From: Lachnospiraceae bacterium
Lineage (GTDB): Bacteria; Bacillota; Clostridia; Lachnospirales; Lachnospiraceae
Direction: 5' to 3'
DNA length: 32,040 bases
Assembly (NCBI GenBank): GCA_011959805.1
Contig: BLMC01000033.1
Coordinates: 1 to 32,040, forward strand
Below, one piece after another: positions 15,135-23,723 of this stretch (the stretch's first letter is position 1; the number at the start of each line of letters is the position of its first letter). A model generated the notes under the pieces. The model was not told where the DNA came from. It did no database searches and was given only the letters and a program-made list of their open reading frames with translations. The translations under genes were made by a program, and so were the position numbers.

Positions 15135-16511
15135 ATGGCACAACTTTGGGGCGGTAGATTTACTAAGGAAACAGATAAACTTGTATATAATTTTAATGCA
15201 TCCATTTCATTCGACCAAAAGTTTTTTCGACAGGATATAGAAGGCAGTATGGCACATGTAAAGATGCTTGCAAAACAAAGTATTTTGTCTGAAAACGAAA
15301 AAAATCAGATATTATTAGGACTGGAAAGTATTTTAACAGATGCTGAAAATGGCAAACTTACAATAACAGACGAATATGAAGATATTCATAGTTTTGTGGA
15401 AGCAAATCTAATTGATAGAGTTGGCGATGTTGGAAAAAAACTTCATACGGGTAGAAGTCGAAACGATCAAGTAGCACTTGATATGAAGCTTTACACAAGA
15501 CACGAAATTATAGAGATTAAAGAATTGTTGAAAAATTTGCTTGATAGCATTCTGAAAATAATGGAGCAAAATATAGATACCTATATGCCCGGATTTACCC
15601 ATTTGCAAAAAGCACAGCCAATTACATTGGCACATCATATGGGTGCATATTTTGAAATGTTTAAACGTGATAGGCAACGACTCGAGGATATCTATAATAG
15701 AATGAATTATTGTCCATTAGGTTCTGGTGCTTTGGCGGGAACCACATATCCATTAGATAGAGATTATACTGCGCAATTACTTGATTTCAATGGTCCGACG
15801 TTAAATAGTATGGATTCGGTGGCAGATAGAGATTATATTATTGAGTTGTTGTCCGCATTATCTACTATTATGATGCATTTAAGTCGATTTAGTGAAGAAG
15901 TTATTTTGTGGAATTCCAATGAATACCATTTTGTAGAAATAGATGATGCGTATTCGACAGGAAGCAGTATTATGCCGCAGAAAAAAAATCCAGATATTGC
16001 AGAACTTGTACGTGGCAAAACAGGACGTGTGTATGGTGCATTAATGTCAATTCTTACAACAATGAAAGGAATCCCCCTTGCATATAATAAAGACATGCAA
16101 GAAGATAAGGAACTGACTTTTGATGCAATTGATACTGTAAAAGGCTGTGTAGCACTATTTACAGGAATGCTAAGCACTCTAAAATTTAATAAAGATATTA
16201 TGAAAACAAGTGCGATGAAGGGATTTACAAATGCAACTGATGCAGCAGATTATCTCGTAAATCGTGGCGTTCCATTTCGAGATGCACATGGCATTATTGG
16301 AAAACTTGTATTATATTGCATTGAAAAAGACAAAGCACTTGATGAACTATCACTTGATGAATTAAAATCAATTAATCCGGTATTTGAACAGGATATTTTT
16401 GAGGCAATTAGCCTTGAAACCTGTGTGAATAAGCGCATAACAATCGGTGCTCCCGGACCAGATGCCATGAAAGAAGTTATTCAAATTTATAAGGAGTATC
16501 TGCGTTTTTGA
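15135..16511 (+). CDS. argH: Argininosuccinate lyase
   Basis: Last enzyme of arginine biosynthesis, splitting argininosuccinate into arginine and fumarate in the cytoplasm. It belongs to the fumarase/aspartase superfamily: N-terminal LWGGRF, the HTGRSRNDQVALD block (about 104-116), FTHLQKAQP with the catalytic-region His, and the flexible signature loop GSSIMPQKKNPD. The 458-aa length is normal. The frame opens 45 nt earlier, but ATG 15135 has AGGAGG at ideal spacing and begins MAQLWGGRF as in the family. argG is not adjacent, so the pathway is dispersed. Confidence 0.95.
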   Translation: MAQLWGGRFTKETDKLVYNFNASISFDQKFFRQDIEGSMAHVKMLAKQSILSENEKNQILLGLESILTDAENGKLTITDEYEDIHSFVEANLIDRVGDVGKKLHTGRSRNDQVALDMKLYTRHEIIEIKELLKNLLDSILKIMEQNIDTYMPGFTHLQKAQPITLAHHMGAYFEMFKRDRQRLEDIYNRMNYCPLGSGALAGTTYPLDRDYTAQLLDFNGPTLNSMDSVADRDYIIELLSALSTIMMHLSRFSEEVILWNSNEYHFVEIDDAYSTGSSIMPQKKNPDIAELVRGKTGRVYGALMSILTTMKGIPLAYNKDMQEDKELTFDAIDTVKGCVALFTGMLSTLKFNKDIMKTSAMKGFTNATDAADYLVNRGVPFRDAHGIIGKLVLYCIEKDKALDELSLDELKSINPVFEQDIFEAISLETCVNKRITIGAPGPDAMKEVIQIYKEYLRF

Positions 16512-16524
16512 CAGATATAGGTAA

Positions 16525-16554
16525 TTGAATTTTTAAGAAGATGAAGATTATGAT
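16525..16554 (+). promoter_or_regulatory. Promoter of asd
   Basis: TTGAAT (16525-16530), an 18-nt spacer and TATGAT (16549-16554), starting only 14 nt after the argH stop. I see no terminator between the two genes, so read-through from argH is also possible. Confidence 0.55.
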
Positions 16555-16601
16555 ATATAAAATATATGCTGATAGTTCTATTAGCAGAATGGAGGAGAAA
16601 T

Positions 16602-17687
16602 ATGAGTGAAAAGTTAAAAGTAGGTATTCTTGGTGGTACAGGAATGGTAGGACAGAGATTTATTTCTTTATTAGAGAATCATCCATGGTTTGAAGTGACG
16701 ACAATTGCTGCAAGTCCACGTTCTGCCGGAAAAACATATGCGGAAGCAGTTGGCGATAGATGGAAGATGGCAACACCCATGCCAGAAGCAGTGAAAAACA
16801 TTATTGTTATGAATGTTAATGAAGTTGATAAAGTGGCTTCTGAAGTTGATTTTGTATTTTCTGCTGTTGATATGACAAAAGAAGAAATTAAAAAAATTGA
16901 AGAAGATTATGCAAAGACAGAAACTCCAGTAGTCAGCAATAATTCTGCACATAGATGGACGCCTGATGTACCAATGGTAGTACCTGAAATTAATCCTGAA
17001 CATATGAAAGTGATTGATTTTCAGAAAAAGCGTCTTGGCACGACAAGGGGTTTTGTAGCAGTCAAACCAAATTGTTCTATTCAAAGCTATGCGCCTGTTT
17101 TGACGGCATGGAAAGAATTTGAACCGTATGAGGTGGTTGCAACTACTTATCAAGCAATTTCTGGTGCTGGAAAAACCTTTAAAGATTGGCCTGAAATGGA
17201 AGAAAATATTATTCCCTATATCGGCGGTGAGGAAGAAAAGAGTGAGAAAGAACCACTTAGAATTTGGGGTGAAATTAAAGATGGGGTAATTAAGCCGGCA
17301 ACATCTCCAGTTATTACATGTCAATGTATCCGTGTTCCTGTATTAAACGGTCATACTGCTGCCGTGTTTGTTAAATTCAGAAAACAGCCAACAAAAGAAC
17401 AATTAATAGAGAAGTTAGTGAATTTTAAAGGGATTCCACAGGAACTTGAACTTCCAAGTGCACCAAAACAGTTTATTCAGTATCTTGAAGAAGATAATAG
17501 ACCACAAGTAAGTCTTGATGTTGATTATGAGAATGGTATGGGTGTCTCTGTAGGACGTATTCGTGAAGATAGTGTATATGACTGGAAGTTTATAGGGCTT
17601 TCACACAATACAGTGCGTGGTGCAGCTGGTGGTGCTGTACTTTGTGCAGAGCTTCTGAAAGCGCAGGGATATATTACTAAGAAATAA
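16602..17687 (+). CDS. asd: Aspartate-semialdehyde dehydrogenase
   Basis: NADPH-dependent reduction of aspartyl phosphate to aspartate semialdehyde, the branch point to lysine, threonine and methionine. Nucleotide motif GGTGMVGQ (11-18), active-site C158 in VKPNCSIQ, and QAISGAGK and NGHTAAVFV with the substrate-side His. The 361-aa form with GDRWKMATPMP and the VKPNCS motif matches the archaeal/fungal-type Asd also common in Clostridia. The frame opens at 16566, but ATG 16602 has GGAGGA and begins MSEKLKVGILGGTG. A terminator follows. Confidence 0.94.
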   Translation: MSEKLKVGILGGTGMVGQRFISLLENHPWFEVTTIAASPRSAGKTYAEAVGDRWKMATPMPEAVKNIIVMNVNEVDKVASEVDFVFSAVDMTKEEIKKIEEDYAKTETPVVSNNSAHRWTPDVPMVVPEINPEHMKVIDFQKKRLGTTRGFVAVKPNCSIQSYAPVLTAWKEFEPYEVVATTYQAISGAGKTFKDWPEMEENIIPYIGGEEEKSEKEPLRIWGEIKDGVIKPATSPVITCQCIRVPVLNGHTAAVFVKFRKQPTKEQLIEKLVNFKGIPQELELPSAPKQFIQYLEEDNRPQVSLDVDYENGMGVSVGRIREDSVYDWKFIGLSHNTVRGAAGGAVLCAELLKAQGYITKK

Positions 17688-17703
17688 AATAATGGTATAA
17701 ATG

Positions 17704-17732
17704 AAAAAGAGCGGTATATTGCTGCTCTTTTT
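17704..17732 (+). terminator. Terminator of asd
   Basis: A 9-bp stem AAAAAGAGC/GCTCTTTTT (17704-17712 with 17724-17732) ends in five T. It lies 17 nt after the asd stop. Confidence 0.75.
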
Positions 17733-17742
17733 GACGTATCTA

Positions 17743-17770
17743 TTGGGATATCTAAAAAAGAAAATATTAT
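17743..17770 (+). promoter_or_regulatory. Possible promoter of the 17800-22735 gene group
   Basis: TTGGGA (17743-17748), a 16-nt spacer and TATTAT (17765-17770), directly after the asd terminator and 30 nt before the GTG start. Confidence 0.4.
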
Positions 17771-17799
17771 ATTTCTACAAAAGAATATGGAGGATAAAT

Positions 17800-18336
17800 G
17801 TGAAAGAGCTTATTCAAGACAATATTTATGCAATATTAATAAATGAATATTCTGAACTTTTACTCGACTATGTTTTATTTTCTTTTAGTAATGATGAATA
17901 TTGTGGGCAAAAGTCTCATAAAAAAGCAGTAATTGAAGCAATATCAGTATTTAATACAAGAAGGCGAGTTGGTAATCATCTCAATCATTCTTATTTTTAT
18001 ATAGATGAAAATAAAATGTGCTGTATGAAATATAATATAGAAGATTTCTTTTATGATAATGATACTTGGGGAAATAGTAACTTTTCTTATATGACATATT
18101 GGAGAGCATTTTCAGAACCACCATATAATATTCCATATTCAAAAGGAGATTTTCGTAAAATTAATTCTTTACTTTTTCCAATTCAATTTAGAAATGACTT
18201 GGAAATTTATTGTTGGAATGATGAATTTTCTAACTATTTTGACGATGGAAAAGACTGGTGGGGTACCGCACTTTGGAGTGTGTATGACAAATGGACAAAA
18301 CGTTTTGTTATTGTAGGAGCTTCATTGAGTGATTAA
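17800..18336 (+). CDS. Uncharacterised soluble protein
   Basis: I do not recognise this family. The open frame starts at 17701 inside the asd terminator. GTG 17800 is preceded by GGAGG at 6-7 nt and yields 178 residues beginning (V/M)KELIQDN, so I choose it. The protein is rich in aromatic residues and has no membrane segment or signal. Striking parts are the Trp/Tyr-rich centre (WGNSNFSYMTYWRAF) and the C-terminal block DWWGTALWSVYDKWTKRF followed by IVGASLSD. The shape, a small acidic aromatic-rich protein, is reminiscent of immunity proteins, but nothing confirms that. It lies 59 nt upstream of topB in the same direction. Confidence 0.65.
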   Translation: MKELIQDNIYAILINEYSELLLDYVLFSFSNDEYCGQKSHKKAVIEAISVFNTRRRVGNHLNHSYFYIDENKMCCMKYNIEDFFYDNDTWGNSNFSYMTYWRAFSEPPYNIPYSKGDFRKINSLLFPIQFRNDLEIYCWNDEFSNYFDDGKDWWGTALWSVYDKWTKRFVIVGASLSD

Positions 18337-18395
18337 TGAATTGATTATATTGCAGGTTTTATATGCTTTAAAAACAGAAGGGGGAAGAAAAGAGC

Positions 18396-21300
18396 TTGGG
18401 AAAGAAACTGATTATTACTGAAAAACCATCTGTTGCGCAAGATTATGCAAAAGTTTTTCAGGTATCGGGAAAACATAATGGCTATATAGAAAATAATACT
18501 TATGTTATAACTTGGTGTGTTGGGCATTTAGTAGAAATGGTTTATCCAGAAGAGTATGATGATCGATATAAAAAGTGGACTTTGCAGGATTTACCATTTT
18601 TGCCAGAGAAATATAAATATGGTGTTATCAAAAATGTCAAACAACAATATGATATTGTACATACACTGTTACAACGTGATGATATTGACTCTGTATATTG
18701 GGCAGGTGACTCTGGAAAAGAAGGACAAACAATCGAGGAAAATATTCGTAATTTTGGTGGTGTTCGTCAAGGAATGCAAGAGTTCCGTGTGTGGATTGAC
18801 TCGCAGACCGAAACGGAAATCAAACGAGGAATGGCACAGGCAAAGCCGATGTCTGACTATGAAAATCTCGGAAAATCTGGTATTATGCGTTCTATTGAAG
18901 ATTATGCTATGGGAATTAATTTCTCGCGTGTTATGTCTATCAAGTACGGAAAACTTCTCAATGACGCTGCCGCGACAAAAAGTTATTCTGCAATTGCAGT
19001 TGGAAGGGTTATGACTTGCGTCCTTGGTATGGTTGTCAATAGAGAACGTGAGATACGTAACTTTCAAGAAACCTTTTTTTATAGAGTAGTCGGAGATTTT
19101 ACTGATGCTAATATCGAAGCAGAGTGGAAAGCTGTAGAAGGTTCTATGTATTTTGAATCCACAAAACTTTATAAAGAAAATGGATTTAAAGAAAAGGAAG
19201 ATGCAGAAGCGCTAATTTCTTCTTTTGAGGGAAAAGAAGCGATTGTTAAAACGTTAGAGAAAGGTATCTCTAAAAAGAAAGCCCCTTTATTATTTAATTT
19301 GGCAGAATTACAGGCTGAGTGTACCAAACGTTTTAAAATTAGTCCTGATCAAACATTACAGATTGCACAAGATTTATATGAGAAAAAATTAACTACATAT
19401 CCTCGAACAGATGCAAGAGTATTAACTACGGCAGTTGCAAATGAAATTGATAAAAATCTTAATCAATTAAAAGGCTATACACCAACACAACAATTTACTG
19501 ACCATATTCTGTCTAATAAACTCTATACAAATATCGCAAAAACCCAATATACAGATGATAACAAAGTCACTGACCATTATGCTATTATTCCGACCGGACA
19601 GTTGACAGAATTAGGAACACTGACGCCACTTCAAACTAAAGTTTTTGAATTGATTGTACGGCGGTTTTTAAGTATTTTTTATCCTCCGGCAGAATATCAA
19701 ACATTAAAGCTTGTTATAGGTATAGAAAAAGAATCTTTGTTTTCCAATGCAAAAGTTCTTAAAGTACTCGGATTCCTTGAAGTTATGGGTAAAACGCTTG
19801 AAGATGCTGAAGAGGAAGACAATATTGTCGACGAGAAAAGTAAAACAGATAACTCTACATTTTCAAAAGCAAATGAAAGTTTAGAGGATTCGATTAAAGA
19901 AAAGCGAAACAACTCCAAAAAATTACTTGCATTGGCAGATACACTAAAGCAAGGTGATACGCTTAATATTAATTATTTTGAAGTAAAAGATAGTAAAACT
20001 ACACCTCCAAAAAGATATACATCTGGTTCCATGATTCTTGCAATGGAAAATGCAGGTCAGCTTATTGAAGACGAAGAACTTCGTGCCCAGATAAAAGGGT
20101 CTGGCATTGGCACAAGTGCAACTCGTGCAGAAATTATTAAGAAACTAATTCGCATTGGTTATTTGAATCTCAATCAAAAAACGCAGGTCATTACACCACA
20201 AAATTTTGGTGAGATGGTGTATGAAGTTGTTGCAATGACAGTTCCTGCACTTTTAAATCCTCAGATGACTGCTTCTTGGGAAAAGGGCTTAGATGGCATT
20301 ACAAATGGAACTGTAGATGTTAATGAATATCGTGCAAAGTTAGAAGACTTTATACGTCGAGAAACCATACAGATACGCGATAAGGATTTGACAAATCAAA
20401 TAGCTATCCATATAAATCAATTTATCGGAAAAGGTGCAAAAGGACTAGCTGTGCGCCGAAAATTAGATATTCAATGTCCTTTATGTGGTGGTGACATTAT
20501 TACAACATCTTTCGGATATGGTTGTGGTAATTATCAAAAAGATGGAAATGGTTGTAATTTTGCAATTGGAACAGTTGCGGGAAGAGATTTATCAGAAGAA
20601 GAGTGTATTGCATTAGTTCGAGATGGACATACATCTATTTTAAGTAATTTTGTATCGAAGCAAAGAAAAAAATTTGATGCAGCATTAATTTTAAATAAAA
20701 CTGAAGATGGAAAAGCAGAGATTACTTTTGATTTTTCACAAGTGCAGCCACAAGTGTTGGAAGATGTAGTTTGTCCTGATTGTGGCGGACAAATTATGAT
20801 AAAAGGATTTGGATATGGTTGTGCGAATTATAATCCAGAAGTACCGGAAAGTTGTAAATTTGGAATTGGCAAAATTGCGGATAAAGAGATTACCTCAACA
20901 CAAGTAAAAGAATTAATAAATAATGGTATTACTGAAACAATACGAGGTTTTAAAAGTAAATCGGGTAAAAAGTTTGATGCAGTTTTAGTTTTAGAAAAAG
21001 GCGATGATGGGAGACATACTATTAATTTTAATTTTGAAAAAGTAGAAGTAAAGAAGATTAAAGATGTTGTATGTCCACTCTGTGGTGGTGAGATTATTCA
21101 AACGCCTTTTGGCTATGGGTGTGCTAATTATAATAAGTTGGACGAAAATAGTTGTAAGTTTTCTATTGGTAAAATGGCAGGTAAAGATATTTCTGAAACT
21201 CAAATTAAGGAATTGTTAACCAATGGAAAAACTTCAACAATTCGTGGGTTTAAATCAAAAGCGGGTAAAAAGTTTGATGCACGCATTATTCTTAATCGTG

Positions 21301-22034
21301 ATGAGACAGGTAAAATTACAGGTTTGAAATTTGATTTTGACGATGTTGAACAGCAAAAACTTAAAGATGTGGTTTGTCCAATTTGTGGTGGTGATGTTAT
21401 CAAAACATCTTTTGGCTATGGTTGCTCCAATTATAATAGGGATGATATAGAACATAGTTGCCATTTTTTTATTAATAATAAAATTGCAGGTATAAAAGTG
21501 TCAGATATGATTGTAAAGAAATTACTTAATAATAAAAAAACAGATATAGTAAAAGATTTTACATCAAAAAATGGAACTAAATTTGATGCAGCATTAAAAC
21601 TTACTGATAATGGACAAGTAATCTTTGATTTTCCAGATAAACCAGAACCAATAGAGACAAACCTTGCATGTCCGAGGTGTAACGTGCATAAACTAAAAAA
21701 GAGCCAGTGGTATTATGAATGTGTATGTGGATTTAAAGTTGGACATACAATTGCGCAGCTTACACTTACTGAAGATATTGTGCAAGAGTTATTTACAAGT
21801 GGAAAAACAAAAGATAGGCTAACAGGTTTTATTTCAAAAACGGGAAGTCCATTCGATGCATATTTAAAATATATAGATGAAAAAATACAATTTGATTTTA
21901 ATAATAATTTAAATGCATCATCAACAGAAAATGTGTTACCTATCTCTCAGCAATGGTTTGGCGACGAACCTGCATCAGACGAATATTGGGCATCTTTAAT
22001 GGTCGAAACAGTAGAAGAATCAACAAATCTTTAA
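18396..22034 (+). CDS. topB: DNA topoisomerase III (type IA) with five C-terminal zinc repeats
   Basis: Type IA topoisomerase that relaxes and decatenates single-stranded regions of DNA. The TOPRIM domain begins at once (IITEKPSVA, E9) and carries GDSGKEG (D105, E109). The cleavage-transfer tyrosine is Y335 in TTYPRTDAR. GSGIGTSATRAEII near 565-580 is a conserved core motif. From residue 694 to about 1168 there are five tandem repeats of about 100 residues, each starting with a CPxCGG-like zinc motif (Toprim C-terminal repeat type); the fifth is divergent. At 1212 aa it is far longer than E. coli TopB (653 aa). The start is TTG at 18396, preceded by GGGGGAAG; it gives MGKKLIITEKPS as in the family. 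Plasmid or conjugative origin is possible, but no mobilisation genes are near. Confidence 0.92.
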   Translation: MGKKLIITEKPSVAQDYAKVFQVSGKHNGYIENNTYVITWCVGHLVEMVYPEEYDDRYKKWTLQDLPFLPEKYKYGVIKNVKQQYDIVHTLLQRDDIDSVYWAGDSGKEGQTIEENIRNFGGVRQGMQEFRVWIDSQTETEIKRGMAQAKPMSDYENLGKSGIMRSIEDYAMGINFSRVMSIKYGKLLNDAAATKSYSAIAVGRVMTCVLGMVVNREREIRNFQETFFYRVVGDFTDANIEAEWKAVEGSMYFESTKLYKENGFKEKEDAEALISSFEGKEAIVKTLEKGISKKKAPLLFNLAELQAECTKRFKISPDQTLQIAQDLYEKKLTTYPRTDARVLTTAVANEIDKNLNQLKGYTPTQQFTDHILSNKLYTNIAKTQYTDDNKVTDHYAIIPTGQLTELGTLTPLQTKVFELIVRRFLSIFYPPAEYQTLKLVIGIEKESLFSNAKVLKVLGFLEVMGKTLEDAEEEDNIVDEKSKTDNSTFSKANESLEDSIKEKRNNSKKLLALADTLKQGDTLNINYFEVKDSKTTPPKRYTSGSMILAMENAGQLIEDEELRAQIKGSGIGTSATRAEIIKKLIRIGYLNLNQKTQVITPQNFGEMVYEVVAMTVPALLNPQMTASWEKGLDGITNGTVDVNEYRAKLEDFIRRETIQIRDKDLTNQIAIHINQFIGKGAKGLAVRRKLDIQCPLCGGDIITTSFGYGCGNYQKDGNGCNFAIGTVAGRDLSEEECIALVRDGHTSILSNFVSKQRKKFDAALILNKTEDGKAEITFDFSQVQPQVLEDVVCPDCGGQIMIKGFGYGCANYNPEVPESCKFGIGKIADKEITSTQVKELINNGITETIRGFKSKSGKKFDAVLVLEKGDDGRHTINFNFEKVEVKKIKDVVCPLCGGEIIQTPFGYGCANYNKLDENSCKFSIGKMAGKDISETQIKELLTNGKTSTIRGFKSKAGKKFDARIILNRDETGKITGLKFDFDDVEQQKLKDVVCPICGGDVIKTSFGYGCSNYNRDDIEHSCHFFINNKIAGIKVSDMIVKKLLNNKKTDIVKDFTSKNGTKFDAALKLTDNGQVIFDFPDKPEPIETNLACPRCNVHKLKKSQWYYECVCGFKVGHTIAQLTLTEDIVQELFTSGKTKDRLTGFISKTGSPFDAYLKYIDEKIQFDFNNNLNASSTENVLPISQQWFGDEPASDEYWASLMVETVEESTNL
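20475..21899 (+). repeat. Five tandem repeat units inside topB
   Basis: Units begin at the first Cys codon at 20475, 20772, 21072, 21375 and 21669 (residues 694, 793, 893, 994, 1092), so the period is 98-101 codons. The shared plan is CPxCGG, then FGYGCxNY, a third Cys, a K/L-rich helix, SKxGKKFDA, and a closing FDF. Unit 5 has CPRC and CVCG but loses FGYGC. Units 2 and 3 look most alike. Confidence 0.85.
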
Positions 22035-22069
22035 TGTCAGTTTAAAATAGAACAGGGGGAATAAAGATA

Positions 22070-22735
22070 ATGGAACAATTACAAATCAAAAATCTTTATA
22101 ATTTAGAAGAAACATTAGCGGCAACACTTTTTGATGGGGCAGTTTATCCTTGGGAATTATTGCCCAAAATCAGTGCGTACATCATAGCACTTGGAAAAAC
22201 ACTTTCTACTGATAAATATGAGAAACATGGTGAGAATATTTGGATAGCAAAATCCGCAGTAATTGCGCCAACGGCATATATTAATGGTCCTTGTATTATT
22301 GATGAAGAAGCTGAAGTTCGTCATTGCGCGTTTATTAGAGGAAATGCTATTGTTGGAAAAGGTGCTGTTGTTGGTAATTCTACAGAACTAAAGAATGTGA
22401 TTTTATTTAATAAAGTACAAGTACCACATTATAATTATGTAGGTGATAGTATTCTTGGTTATAAATCACATATGGGTGCTGGGTCTATTACATCTAATGT
22501 AAAAAGTGATAAAACATTCGTTGTTGTAAAATCTCCATATGGAAATATAGAGACTAGATTAAAAAAGATGGGAGCAATGCTTGGTGATAATGTGGAGGTT
22601 GGTTGTAATAGTGTACTTAATCCAGGAACTGTAATTGGGCGCAACACTAATATTTATCCAACTTCTATGGTAAGAGGATATGTTGAAGCAAATAGTATTT
22701 ATAAAAAACAAGATGAAATCACAACTAAATTTTAA
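22070..22735 (+). CDS. Left-handed beta-helix protein, GlmU C-terminal-like
   Basis: A 221-residue hexapeptide-repeat protein resembling the acetyltransferase half of GlmU. It has repeats such as AVIAPTAYINGPCIIDEEAE (about 63-82) and NVEVGCNSVLNPGTVIGRNT, and a block with a catalytic-type His, VPHYNYVGDSILG. The next block, GAGSITSNV, parallels GlmU GAGTITCNY. The nucleotidyltransferase (uridylyltransferase) half is absent; the first 55 residues are helical and unassigned. An AGGGGGA ribosome binding site lies upstream. It starts 35 nt after topB, so the two are probably cotranscribed, although no functional link is evident. It is likely a sugar-nucleotide acyltransferase; the true substrate is unknown. 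Confidence 0.75.
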   Translation: MEQLQIKNLYNLEETLAATLFDGAVYPWELLPKISAYIIALGKTLSTDKYEKHGENIWIAKSAVIAPTAYINGPCIIDEEAEVRHCAFIRGNAIVGKGAVVGNSTELKNVILFNKVQVPHYNYVGDSILGYKSHMGAGSITSNVKSDKTFVVVKSPYGNIETRLKKMGAMLGDNVEVGCNSVLNPGTVIGRNTNIYPTSMVRGYVEANSIYKKQDEITTKF

Positions 22736-22902
22736 TAAAAACTTTTCAAAATTAAATATAACCTTTAAATAATATTTCAATATATTCTATAGTCTATTTT
22801 AATACTTTTGACAATTTTTTGGCAAAAGTATGAATTTTTAATTGCTATTTTTCTAAAAATGTGCGAAAATATCAATGGGTAGATAACCTACCAAAGTCAG
22901 AT

Positions 22903-22931
22903 TTTACACAATATTGTAAAATATCTAATAA
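22903..22931 (+). promoter_or_regulatory. Promoter of the NifU-like/GGGtGRT unit
   Basis: TTTACA (22903-22908), a 17-nt spacer, TAATAA (22926-22931). A second -35-like TTGACA at 22808-22813 lacks a well-spaced -10. The start point would be near 22938, before the palindrome at 22959. Confidence 0.5.
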
Positions 22932-22958
22932 TATTTATCTGTAATTTCTAAGTTAGAA

Positions 22959-22980
22959 ATGTGGGACATATGTCTCACAT
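22959..22980. promoter_or_regulatory. 22-nt near-perfect palindrome ahead of the NifU-like gene
   Basis: ATGTGGGACAT followed by ATGTCTCACAT is symmetrical over 22 nt with one G-T pair. It lies 36 nt before the start codon and just after the predicted promoter. This position fits an operator for a dimeric repressor, or a leader hairpin. The regulator is not identified. Confidence 0.5.
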
Positions 22981-23016
22981 TCAAATAAAAGTTAAGTAAT
23001 CGAAAGGAGTTTTCAC

Positions 23017-23721
23017 ATGATTTATTCAAAGGAAATTGAAGAAATGTGTGTAGTAGCACGCGACGGTAATCATGGTTGTGCACCGATTCCAGAAGAGGCA
23101 AAATGGGTAAAAGCGAAGGAAGTAAAAGATATTTCTGGCTTTACACATGGTATAGGCTGGTGTGCACCACAGCAAGGTGCTTGTAAGCTGTCTTTAAACG
23201 TAAAAGAAGGTATCATTCAAGAAGCATTGGTTGAGACAATTGGATGTTCAGGAATGACACATTCTGCAGCGATGGCAGCAGAGTTACTTCCAGGCAGAAC
23301 TGTTATGGAGGCATTGAATACAGACCTTGTGTGTGATGCAATCAACACTGCTATGAGAGAACTGTTTTTACAGATTGTATATGGACGTTCTCAATCCGCT
23401 TTCTCTGAAGAAGGACTTCCTATCGGCGCAGGACTTGAAGACTTAGGGAAAGGATTGAGAAGTCAAGTTGGTACAATGTATGGTACTTTAAAGAAGGGAC
23501 CTCGTTATCTTGAGATGGCAGAGGGTTATGTTACAGGTATTGCACTTGACGCTGATGATAAGATTATTGGTTACAAGTTTGTAAGTCTTGGAAAGATGAC
23601 TGATTTTATTAAGAAGGGCGATGACCCAAATACAGCATGGGAGAAGGCTTCAGGCCAATATGGACGTGTTGCGGATGCTGTAAAGATTATTGATCCTAGA
23701 ACAGATAAGGAGGTAAAATAA
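23017..23721 (+). CDS. NifU/IscU-like iron-sulfur scaffold protein
   Basis: A 234-residue protein with a NifU N-terminal-like fold. GWCAPQQGACKLSL (C49, C56) corresponds to the first scaffold-Cys region, and ETIGCSGMTHSAAMAAELLPG (C77) corresponds to the GCG(S)A region of IscU. Further cysteines are C11, C21 and C106. The third IscU cysteine motif (HCS) is not evident, so cluster ligation would differ. The last 100 residues have no IscU counterpart. It has an AAAGGAG site before the ATG. It is 2 nt upstream of the GGGtGRT gene, so the two are coupled. No IscS/NifS or SUF gene is near; a classical Fe-S assembly role is therefore inferred only. Confidence 0.75.
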   Translation: MIYSKEIEEMCVVARDGNHGCAPIPEEAKWVKAKEVKDISGFTHGIGWCAPQQGACKLSLNVKEGIIQEALVETIGCSGMTHSAAMAAELLPGRTVMEALNTDLVCDAINTAMRELFLQIVYGRSQSAFSEEGLPIGAGLEDLGKGLRSQVGTMYGTLKKGPRYLEMAEGYVTGIALDADDKIIGYKFVSLGKMTDFIKKGDDPNTAWEKASGQYGRVADAVKIIDPRTDKEVK

Positions 23722-23723
23722 TT

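Noticed and set aside
16671-17324. Long open frame of 217 codons on the minus strand opposite asd
   Set aside because: It lies wholly inside asd, is extremely Phe/Asn/Cys-rich as expected for an antisense frame of AT-rich coding DNA, and has no ribosome binding site.
18705-18731. Loss of the second Asp in the TOPRIM DxD motif of topB (GDSGKEG)
   Set aside because: Firmicutes topoisomerase III enzymes commonly have DAGREG-type sequences here, so this is a normal variant and not an inactivating change.
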